From the NCBI GenBank assembly GCA_031401035.1, contig JANNRA010000163.1:1-64000 (forward strand): a stretch of 64,000 nucleotides of DNA. The letters are read 5' to 3'. The notes below the pieces were generated by a model. The model saw only the letters and a program-made list of their open reading frames with translations, had not been told where the DNA came from and ran no database searches. Shown one piece after another: positions 32,392-39,884 of this stretch. This DNA comes from JANNRA01 sp031401035 (GTDB lineage Bacteria > Desulfobacterota > Binatia > HRBIN30 > CADEER01). The first letter of the stretch is position 1. The number at the start of each line of letters is the position of its first letter. A program made the translations under genes and the position numbers.

Positions 32392-34416
32392 TCATGCCTT
32401 CTCCGGCTTCTGCCGTCGCGCCTCCTCCATCACCGACATGACGCCGACCTCATTGAGGGCCAGCGCCCCGGCGATCGGTCCCGCCGGCCGCTCCACCGGC
32501 GCGACACTGCCGGCGCGGGCGGCGGCGGGAGTCTGCTTGTAGCCCTCGATCATCTCCTCCATCTGGCGGCGGCCGTCCTCGATGCCCGCCTCGACCAGCC
32601 CGAGGTCGATCGCGCGCAGTCCGCGGTCGCGCGCAATCTCCTCGATGCGCTGCTGGGTGCGGTTGCGCATGAAGCCGGCCGGCACGCGCAGCACGCGCGC
32701 CGCCGCGTCGGTTGCCCACGCGAACTCCGACAGGAGAGGGTTGTTCTTGTCATCGCGGGCGATCAGCCGCTTGCCATCCGGTGCCTCGTCCGGGAGGCTC
32801 ACCGGCTCATCCGCTGGCATGACCAGAGGCGTGCCTGTCTCCTCCTCGATGATCACCTGAGCAAACTCGAGGCTGACGGCGCCGAGTCGGCGGATGCGCG
32901 CCGCCTTCTCGATACGCGCCTTGGTGCGGCGCCGTTTGTACGGGTCGCGCAGGGTCCACAACGCCACCTTGGCGCTGCGAGTCCAGACCAGCTTGCGCCC
33001 ATCGTAGGTCGCCTCGGTACTCGCGCCCCCCTCGCTGGCGATGAGCTGCTCGACCATCTCCGGCGAGATGACCTCGAAGGCGTCGCCGCCGCACACGGCG
33101 CAGGCGACCGGATGCGCCTCGGCGGCGGTCACCCCACAGCGCCGACACATCGACACGGTCCTGTCCCGTGCATGCTCGAGCACCAGACTCTCGGCGAGCT
33201 GGGTGGTCGCCTTGGCGCCCTTCGGCATGTAGCGGTCCATGGCCTCGTCGAGCAGATCGCTGGTGATGACGCTGTGGCCCTTCTCGAGCGCCAGCCGGTA
33301 GATCGCCGTGCGAGCGATGCCGCGAACCAGATCGGGGACGCGCTTCATGCGCTCTTCCGCCTCCGGCGTCCAGCGGATCGACTCCTCGGCGCGTACGTCG
33401 AGCTCCGGGATCTCCAGCCGCGTCGTGAGCAGGATGTCACAGGGCGCGCTGCGGAACAGGTTGATGGTATTGCTGCCCAGATCTGACTCATCCTGGCCGC
33501 TGTGGATGCCGGTGCGTCCGACGACCAGCAACCACGGCGCCGTCTTGCGGGCGTGATTGAGGATCTTCTGGAACGCCTTGCCGTCGAGGAGCGTCTTCTG
33601 GATCTCGACGCCGACCGCCGCCGCCATCTTGGCCGCCACTTCGAGGTGCGACAGGTAGATCTGCGCCAGGCCGGTATCGATGACCTCCTCATGCAGCTGG
33701 TTCTGCTCCTCGAAGCGGAACACCTTGGCGGCCGACTCCGTCAGTACGTTCACGATCCCGTTGAAGACCGTGTAGTGCAGGTACGGGTCGTAGACCGCGA
33801 TCGCTTCCACCTTCTTGGCGAAGCGCTTGGCGAGATCGATGGCGGTCATCAGGGCTCCGAAGGACTGCGGGCTGCCGTCGATGCCGACCAGAATGGTGTC
33901 GCGCTCGGCTGCCTGGTCGCCCTCCGGCAGTTGCTTGATCACCAGCACGTCCTGCTGCGCGTAGCGCGCGACGCGCTCGCACACCGAACCCACCTGGCTG
34001 TCGCGGACGCGGCCGAGCCCGAGGACGCCGAGGACGACGAGCCCATAGCCGCCGGCGGCGAGGTCCTTGACGATCTCGGTGGTGTGTTTGCCGTCGATCA
34101 TGCGCGGCTCAAACGCCAGCCCGGCGGCGGCGCAGCGCTCGGCCATCGGCGTGAGGTAGCTGTCGGAGATGAGCTTCAGGCCCATGGTGATGAGGCTGTC
34201 GTGGATCTTGCGCTGACGCTCGAGCTCGGTTTCCTCCAGGTACTCCGAGGGCAGCGTGTACTCCATCTGCTTGAAGCGATAGTCGTGCATCTTGGCGGCG
34301 TAGACGTGGCAGCCGACCATCCTGGCGTTGAAAGACACGCCCAGCTCCACCCCGCGCCGAATCGCTTCATTGGAGAAGTCGGAGTTGTCGACGGGAACGT
34401 AAATCGAGTCGTACAT
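32392..34416 (-). CDS. Tandem universal stress protein with three PCP_red-like segments and a zinc ribbon
   Basis: A 674-residue multidomain protein. Residues 1-162 and about 172-332 are two UspA domains; the first has DNSDFSNEAIRRG and the second the nucleotide loop GIDGSPQSFGAL and VVGRTGIHSGQDESDLGSNT. Then come a PCP_red-like segment (348-396, W-T-P-E-A then VPDLVRG), a zinc ribbon with CRRC (424-427) and CAVC (439-442), a second more distant segment (477-527) and a third (566-618, VPAGFMRNRTQQRIEE). The start ATG has a strong GGGAGGA site 7 bases upstream. It follows the cytochrome genes of the third respiratory module. Function unknown; sensing or regulation is inferred from the UspA part. 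Confidence 0.85.
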   Translation of the reverse strand: MYDSIYVPVDNSDFSNEAIRRGVELGVSFNARMVGCHVYAAKMHDYRFKQMEYTLPSEYLEETELERQRKIHDSLITMGLKLISDSYLTPMAERCAAAGLAFEPRMIDGKHTTEIVKDLAAGGYGLVVLGVLGLGRVRDSQVGSVCERVARYAQQDVLVIKQLPEGDQAAERDTILVGIDGSPQSFGALMTAIDLAKRFAKKVEAIAVYDPYLHYTVFNGIVNVLTESAAKVFRFEEQNQLHEEVIDTGLAQIYLSHLEVAAKMAAAVGVEIQKTLLDGKAFQKILNHARKTAPWLLVVGRTGIHSGQDESDLGSNTINLFRSAPCDILLTTRLEIPELDVRAEESIRWTPEAEERMKRVPDLVRGIARTAIYRLALEKGHSVITSDLLDEAMDRYMPKGAKATTQLAESLVLEHARDRTVSMCRRCGVTAAEAHPVACAVCGGDAFEVISPEMVEQLIASEGGASTEATYDGRKLVWTRSAKVALWTLRDPYKRRRTKARIEKAARIRRLGAVSLEFAQVIIEEETGTPLVMPADEPVSLPDEAPDGKRLIARDDKNNPLLSEFAWATDAAARVLRVPAGFMRNRTQQRIEEIARDRGLRAIDLGLVEAGIEDGRRQMEEMIEGYKQTPAAARAGSVAPVERPAGPIAGALALNEVGVMSVMEEARRQKPEKA

Positions 34417-34430
34417 TACAGTCCTCCCAT

Positions 34431-36125
34431 TCACTGCGAAGCTGCCTGGCGCGCGCGCCGTCGCGCCCAGCCGATGAACGCCAGCTCGAGGCCGAGCGTC
34501 ACGCCCGCCCAGCGCGCCATCGCGCGCATCGGCGAGGGTTCCTCGCCGGGCGACAGATAAATCGTCCACCATCCGCTGAGCGCACGCTTGTTGCCGCGCT
34601 CGTCGCTCATCCCGTCCCAGACCGACAGCGCGATCGGCAAGAAGCCGCCCTCTTCAAAGGCAATCTCACCGCGGCTGCGCAGGCGTCGCTTGAAGACGAC
34701 GGTCCATTGGCCCTTGTCGTACGCGCTCGACACGGTGAGGTCGCGGGGACCGAGGGCTTCGAGGTTGTCGCTGCCGCGCCCGAGGTAGAGCGCGGGCCCT
34801 TGCTGTGCGAGGTCGGCGAACCACAGGTTGACGGGGTGATCCGGGTCGCCGAACAGGAAGTAGGGCTTGCGGATCGACGCCGGCTTCTCGAGCGGAAATT
34901 GAATCGCTACGGCGTCCGAGTATGCGCTCGCCGCCGCCGCCGGCGCCGCCTCGGCCGCCGCCTCGCCCCAAACGTCCTCGCCTGCGTCCGCCGCGGCTTT
35001 GGCCTGCGGTTCGGGCGCCGCTTCCGCGTCGCCCCAGACGCCTTCCGCCTCGGCTGCGGCACCGGCCGTCGCCGCGGCGACCGCGCCGGCATCCTCCTCC
35101 GCGGGCACCGGCAGATCAGGGCCGTTGCGGCCGGAGGTGTCGGCGCGCCGGTCGCTCCAGCGCAGTTCAATGGCGATGTCGGTGTCGTTGTAAACCGCGC
35201 GCACGTCGACGCCGTTGAGCGGCGGATGGAACGCGCGTCCGGGCTGGATGATCTGCCCGATCACCGGCAGGAAGGCGCGCGGCGCGCCGTTGAAGAGTTC
35301 GGCGCTCTGCGCGAGATCGAGGGGGCGCGCCACCTTCTTGGCGACGACGACGACGGCATAGTCGGGAGTGTCGCCCGGCGACAGCGAATGGACGTAGTTG
35401 GCGAGGTCCCAGCGCTGTTCGGCCGACAACGCGTCCCCGAACGACGGCATGGGCGTGCCGTTTATGCCGGTCGAGAAGGCGCGGAAGATGTCCTGCCGCG
35501 TCGGCCCGCCACGGAACGTCCAGCGCTGCGTGAGATCGGCGCTGCGGATGTGGTGTCCCCAATCGTCCTTGAGGGTTGCGGCAGAGCTACCATCGCCGCG
35601 TCCGAGCTCCCCGTGGCAGCCGGCGCAGCCGAGCTCGGCGTAGAGCGCCCTGCCTCGTTCGATCGACTCGTCGCTGAGCGCGGGTGGCGCGGGGATGTCG
35701 ATCGATTCGGGCTGCCGTTCGGGGTTGGCGAAGTCGGGGGCGAAGGTTTTCACGTAGTAGGCGAGCTCGGTGAGCTGCGCGTCGCTGAACTGCGGCCAGG
35801 CCGGCATGCCGGTGTACGGCATGCCGACGCGGATGATGTGCCGCAGATCCTCGGTCGTCGGCAATGCGCCACTCGGCGTCGAGCGGATCTTGAATTTGCC
35901 GGCGGTGAAGTCGCGCGGTCTGGGCAGCAGCAATGGCGTCGCGTCGCCGTTACCGTCGCCCTGCTCACCATGGCACTGGACGCAGTGCAGGGCGTAGAGC
36001 GCTCTGCCGGCCTCGCGTTGTGCGTCGCTGCCGAGATCTGGCGGGCTGGCGGCGGCGCGCGCCGCCAGTGACAGCGCTACGGCGAGGGAGAGCGTCGTCC
36101 TACGGGCCATCAATCGCTTCGCCAT
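34431..36125 (-). CDS. Diheme cytochrome c with ethylbenzene-dehydrogenase-gamma-like heme-binding domain
   Basis: A 564-residue periplasmic cytochrome. After a signal peptide (cleavage near AARAAA) there are two cytochrome c domains with C48-H52 (CVQCH) and C167-H171 (CAGCH) and likely axial Met in YTGMPAWPQF and GTPMPSFG. Residues about 255-520 resemble the b-heme-binding domain of ethylbenzene dehydrogenase gamma subunit and relatives, interrupted at about 340-400 by an Ala/Glu-rich insert containing VWGDA and VWGEA. A C-terminal helix anchors it. Similar three-part cytochromes are known beside nitrite-oxidoreductase or bd-like oxidase genes; no nxrA/B is present here. It is in the third respiratory module. 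Confidence 0.82.
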   Translation of the reverse strand: MAKRLMARRTTLSLAVALSLAARAAASPPDLGSDAQREAGRALYALHCVQCHGEQGDGNGDATPLLLPRPRDFTAGKFKIRSTPSGALPTTEDLRHIIRVGMPYTGMPAWPQFSDAQLTELAYYVKTFAPDFANPERQPESIDIPAPPALSDESIERGRALYAELGCAGCHGELGRGDGSSAATLKDDWGHHIRSADLTQRWTFRGGPTRQDIFRAFSTGINGTPMPSFGDALSAEQRWDLANYVHSLSPGDTPDYAVVVVAKKVARPLDLAQSAELFNGAPRAFLPVIGQIIQPGRAFHPPLNGVDVRAVYNDTDIAIELRWSDRRADTSGRNGPDLPVPAEEDAGAVAAATAGAAAEAEGVWGDAEAAPEPQAKAAADAGEDVWGEAAAEAAPAAAASAYSDAVAIQFPLEKPASIRKPYFLFGDPDHPVNLWFADLAQQGPALYLGRGSDNLEALGPRDLTVSSAYDKGQWTVVFKRRLRSRGEIAFEEGGFLPIALSVWDGMSDERGNKRALSGWWTIYLSPGEEPSPMRAMARWAGVTLGLELAFIGWARRRARQAASQ

Positions 36126-36126
36126 C

Positions 36127-36954
36127 TCAGTGCGACGCCCCGAGCGCTTCCTCGTCCAGGGCGCGCGGCTTGTAGCCGGTGTCGTGGTACAGGAAGAGCA
36201 GGACTTCCCACATCTCCTCGTTGCTGAGTATGCGCTCCCACTCCGGCATAGCCGAATCGCCCGGTCCGCCCTCCTCGGGCATGCCGGGACCGCCCTTGGC
36301 GATGCGCCAGAAGAAGAACGTCTCCTGGAAATTCGGCAGCACGCCAGAGTCGAGGAAATTCGCCGGCGCCGGGTTCAGGCCGTAGGCGAACATGCCATCG
36401 CCGCCGAGCGCGTCGCCGTGGCAGAAGAAACAGTTCTGGTAGTACACCCGGCGCCCGTTGGCGACGTGCGCCGCGAAGCCCTCGGTGTTCGCGGTCTCCA
36501 GTTCGCGCAAGGGGTTCTCGGCGCGCACCAGATCGATCTTCTCCCCGTGCACCGAGATTTCCACCGGCGGGGCAGGGTGCACCGAGCGGGCGAAGAACGG
36601 CGGTTCGATGGGCTGCTGCAGCCCCCGATAGGCCGCCCAGGCGGCGAGCCCAGGCAGAAGCACGGCGACCGCCACCAGCGGCACCGTGAAGCGCCGCTCG
36701 GTGACGAAGGCGAGCACCGGGTCGACCACTTGGCGGGTGCGCTCGCGACTCGAGGTGGCGTAGGCGCCCAGGGCCAGCGCGGTGATGGCGGTGTACATCT
36801 GCACGGCCGAGTTGGGAATCGGCGTCACGAAGCCGTAGCGCAAGGTCGCGTACAGGCCGACCATCCAGACGAACAGCCAGGGAAGCAGGCCGGCGCGCAG
36901 CAGTCGCAGCGCGACCATGAGGGCGAGAATCGGCCCGATGATCGACCACTTCAC
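36127..36954 (-). CDS. Membrane-anchored monoheme cytochrome c
   Basis: A 275-residue protein with three to four N-terminal helices (about 5-20, 23-42, 52-67 and 90-108) and a periplasmic cytochrome c domain with CFFCH (C175-H179). Likely axial methionine lies in DSAMPEWERI. It is separated by one base from the diheme cytochrome gene downstream and by 13 bp from the small cytochrome gene upstream. I recognise the family only as cytochrome c; the polytopic anchor suggests that it docks on a membrane oxidase. Confidence 0.82.
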   Translation of the reverse strand: MKWSIIGPILALMVALRLLRAGLLPWLFVWMVGLYATLRYGFVTPIPNSAVQMYTAITALALGAYATSSRERTRQVVDPVLAFVTERRFTVPLVAVAVLLPGLAAWAAYRGLQQPIEPPFFARSVHPAPPVEISVHGEKIDLVRAENPLRELETANTEGFAAHVANGRRVYYQNCFFCHGDALGGDGMFAYGLNPAPANFLDSGVLPNFQETFFFWRIAKGGPGMPEEGGPGDSAMPEWERILSNEEMWEVLLFLYHDTGYKPRALDEEALGASH

Positions 36955-36967
36955 GACCCACCTCCGC

Positions 36968-37462
36968 TCACGTCGCCGCTCCGCACGCCGGCAACGGCTC
37001 GGCCAAGGTGATCGTCGGTTGCCCGCCCAGGCTCTCGAGCCAGGCGACGACGGCGTGCAATTCCTGATCCGACAGCCCGATCGGCGCCTTGTTGACCGCT
37101 GGCATGCCCTTGGCGAACCCCGGCACGACGAAGTCGTCCGGGTGGCACAGCGACATGGCGAAATAGTCGCGCTGGCCGACGCCGGGGATCCTGGTCTTGG
37201 CCCGGTCGGCGATCCCGGCGAGGTCGGGGAACCGGTGCGGCCCCGGCGGCGCGCCGATGGTGTGGCAGGTCAGACACATCCCCTTGTCGTTGGCGATCTT
37301 GGCGCCGATCGCGGCGAGCTGCGCCGGCGTCATGCCGGCGTCGATCGCAATCACCGCCGGGGGCTGGATCTCCTTCTGCGGCACGAGCTGGCCGATATAG
37401 GTGTAGAAGAGGGTCGCCCCGACCACCACGCCGACGACATTCAGGCCGACGGGCGACTTCAT
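36968..37462 (-). CDS. Small membrane-anchored cytochrome c
   Basis: A 164-residue cytochrome c with one N-terminal membrane helix (about 7-25) and the heme motif C63-H67 (CLTCH). Likely axial Met is in KGMPAVN. The start overlaps the end of the bd-like oxidase gene by ATGA, so it is probably a dedicated electron donor subunit for it (inference). Confidence 0.85.
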   Translation of the reverse strand: MKSPVGLNVVGVVVGATLFYTYIGQLVPQKEIQPPAVIAIDAGMTPAQLAAIGAKIANDKGMCLTCHTIGAPPGPHRFPDLAGIADRAKTRIPGVGQRDYFAMSLCHPDDFVVPGFAKGMPAVNKAPIGLSDQELHAVVAWLESLGGQPTITLAEPLPACGAAT

Positions 37463-39330
37463 GTGACGGCCGCCACCTTCTTGGGCTCGTGCGCGTGCGC
37501 GTCCGCCGCCGAGGGCTCACCGCCCCAGTTGGGCTTGTCGTGCAGGCTGGCAAGCCAGAAGACAAAGGCGATGAGCGCGAAGAACAGCAGGACGCACACC
37601 GAGATGACCTGCGTGGCGTAGCCGAGCGTCGGCGTGAAGGCATCGACGGAGGTGTCGGCCATGACTCCATACACGTGCCAATGTGAGCGCAGGCCCGAGC
37701 GCACGTACCCCATCAGCCCCATCAACCAGGTGAAGGTCACGGCGATGAAGATCAGGCAGTACTGCGAACTCGCCGGGATGCGTCCCCAGCGCGTCTCGCC
37801 CAGGGCGACGGAGCCGCGCATGAGGAAGATGTCGATGATGGTCATGGCGACCATGGCCACCAGCACCGCCGTCACCTGCGGCAGTGAGAAGCTGATGCGT
37901 ACGGCCGCTTCGACGAAGTAGCCGTAAATTCCGTAGAAGATGACGATGCCGGTGGCGACGGCGAAGATCAGGAACTGCGCCGTCTTGCCGGCCCGTGCCC
38001 ACGACACGGTCGGCTGCTTCCCGGTCCGCCGGTAGAAGAGGAAGCTCACGTAGGTGGTCAGGATCAGGACGTTGACGGCAGTGTTCTTCGCCGACATGAC
38101 GCCCAGATAGCCGAGGATCGGGTGCAGCGTGCCGCCCATGGTGCGGATCTCGCCGGCGGTGGCGAGCAGCGCGCGCGGCGTCGCCCAGACGGCGAAGCAG
38201 ACGGCGATGGCTGCGAGCAGGTACTTGACGTACTTCTGGTACGCTTGGACGCCGTCGATCCGGCCCATGCCCAGCCACAGGTAATAGTTGGCGGCGAGGA
38301 AGAGATTGCCGATCAGGACCGCCTGGATGATGAACAGCCACGAGAACGCGCCGCCCATCATCATGATGCCGAGCGCCTGGTTGTAGGCGTAGATCTCCTT
38401 GGCCAGGTAGTAGCCGGCGAAGGGCAGCGGCAGGAAGGCGGCGATGGCGACGAAGTTGCCGATGTAGCCCATCCAGTCGTAGTGCGCTCGATCCTCGTCG
38501 GTGGTCGCGTGCAGGAACTTCCAGGCTGCGTAGGCTGCAGCGATCGAGCCGCCGAAGGCGATGTTGCCGATGAAGCGGTGGATGTTGATCGGCATCCACG
38601 AGTAGTTGTCGAAGGCGGCGTAGAGATCGTTCAGCGCGCCCGAGGGCGCCACCCCCTGCGGCGTCATCATGAACGACGCCCAGGCATTGGCGATGACCAT
38701 GATGGCGGTGCCGACGACGTTGATGCCGAGGCCGAGGCCGAGATGCACCAACGGGTGAAACTTCCCCCAGCCGTAGTAGTAGCTGTAGAGGAAACCGGCC
38801 TCGCAGAAGAACAACAGCGCGTACGGCAGGAACGTCCACGAGAACACCGACATCAGATAGTTCATGAAGGCGGGGTAGAGGATGATGAGCAGGAAGGTGA
38901 GCAGCCCGCCGAAGCTGGCGGTGAAGGAGAACGAGGTCGACAGCAGCTTGGTGAACTCGTAGGCGAGCCGGTCGTAGCGCTTGTCGCCGGTCTTATAGCC
39001 GATGAACTCGATGATCAGGGCGAACATCGGCACGGCGAGGACGAAGGCGGCGAACATCAGATGCAGCTGGGCCGCCACCCACACCGCCACGCGACTGGGG
39101 GCGAACGGGAAGGCGCGATAGGCCGGCGGCTCGTAGGGCTTGGCCGCGGCGGCGGCCTCCTCGGCCTGCCTGATCTCCGCCAGGCCGCGATCGCGCGGCA
39201 CCGGCAGGGGGTCGCTCGAGGCGATCGGCGATCGATAGCCCTGGTCGTTGAGCGCCGTCCAGACACGGACGACGCCGCCGAGCGCCAGCACCGCGACGAC
39301 GAGCGCGAGCCCGACGAGGCGGCGGTTCAC
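37459..39330 (-). CDS. Cytochrome bd-like oxidase subunit I-type membrane protein
   Basis: A 623-residue membrane protein with about fourteen helices, resembling the CydA superfamily. Histidines suited as heme ligands are in the helices AAQLHLMFAAFVLAVP (like the first CydA helix) and INIHRFIGNIAFGGS. The quinol-binding Q-loop sequence of true CydA is not recognisable. No CydB partner is encoded nearby; instead it sits among c-type cytochromes and ACIII peripheral subunits, as I recall for the OR-N/OR-C-like branches of the bd superfamily. The GTG start at 39330 overlaps the ActE-like stop (GTGA). O2 reduction is plausible but unproven. Confidence 0.75.
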   Translation of the reverse strand: MNRRLVGLALVVAVLALGGVVRVWTALNDQGYRSPIASSDPLPVPRDRGLAEIRQAEEAAAAAKPYEPPAYRAFPFAPSRVAVWVAAQLHLMFAAFVLAVPMFALIIEFIGYKTGDKRYDRLAYEFTKLLSTSFSFTASFGGLLTFLLIILYPAFMNYLMSVFSWTFLPYALLFFCEAGFLYSYYYGWGKFHPLVHLGLGLGINVVGTAIMVIANAWASFMMTPQGVAPSGALNDLYAAFDNYSWMPINIHRFIGNIAFGGSIAAAYAAWKFLHATTDEDRAHYDWMGYIGNFVAIAAFLPLPFAGYYLAKEIYAYNQALGIMMMGGAFSWLFIIQAVLIGNLFLAANYYLWLGMGRIDGVQAYQKYVKYLLAAIAVCFAVWATPRALLATAGEIRTMGGTLHPILGYLGVMSAKNTAVNVLILTTYVSFLFYRRTGKQPTVSWARAGKTAQFLIFAVATGIVIFYGIYGYFVEAAVRISFSLPQVTAVLVAMVAMTIIDIFLMRGSVALGETRWGRIPASSQYCLIFIAVTFTWLMGLMGYVRSGLRSHWHVYGVMADTSVDAFTPTLGYATQVISVCVLLFFALIAFVFWLASLHDKPNWGGEPSAADAHAHEPKKVAAVT

Positions 39331-39884
39331 GGCGCCGCCTCGGGTGGTGGCGCGTCGGCCTGCAGGCCGCGCACGTAGGCGACGATCGCCCAGCGGTCGA
39401 CCGCTGTGATGGGGTAGCGGTACCCGGCCATCAGCCCGGTACCGTCGGTGATGGTGTCGAACAGTTTCTGGTCGGTAAGGTCGCGCACCTTCTGCTCGAG
39501 CAGGTTGCGCGTCGGCACCTTGCCGCGCTCGGCGAGGATGCCACGACCTTCGCCGCGTTCGTCGTGACAGGGCTGACAATAGATGTTGTAGCGCTCGCGG
39601 CCGCGCGCCTGTCGAGCCTCGTGGTCGCCCACCGCACCCTCCTCGCGCGCCGCCGCCGGCAGATGGCCGCGCGCAATCGTCCCCAGCACGGGATCGCGCA
39701 TTGCCTTGCCGTCGAAGAAGAAGTCACTCGACGCGTACGGCAGGGCCTTGGGTTGATTGAACATACTCGGGTTGATGAGGATCGGCGGTTGCGACGAGTT
39801 GCATCCCCGCACGCAGCCGCAGAGGCTGGAGCCGGCGAGCGCGACGCCGAGCACGGCCGCGAGCAGTGGGTGCCGGGGGCTCAC
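39327..39884 (-). CDS. ActE-like monoheme cytochrome c lipoprotein
   Basis: A 185-residue cytochrome c. A signal peptide with a Cys-rich end (SSLCGCVRGC) suggests lipidation. The heme motif C103-H107 lies in RYNIYCQPCHDERGEGRG, almost the same context as in ActE of the first operon (RYNIYCTPCH). The segment RDPVLGTIARGHLP also parallels the ActE region with VVPRGHL. The GTG start overlaps the ActB-like stop, and the stop overlaps the GTG of the bd-like gene. This is the third peripheral ACIII-type subunit in this module. Confidence 0.88.
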   Translation of the reverse strand: MSPRHPLLAAVLGVALAGSSLCGCVRGCNSSQPPILINPSMFNQPKALPYASSDFFFDGKAMRDPVLGTIARGHLPAAAREEGAVGDHEARQARGRERYNIYCQPCHDERGEGRGILAERGKVPTRNLLEQKVRDLTDQKLFDTITDGTGLMAGYRYPITAVDRWAIVAYVRGLQADAPPPEAAP

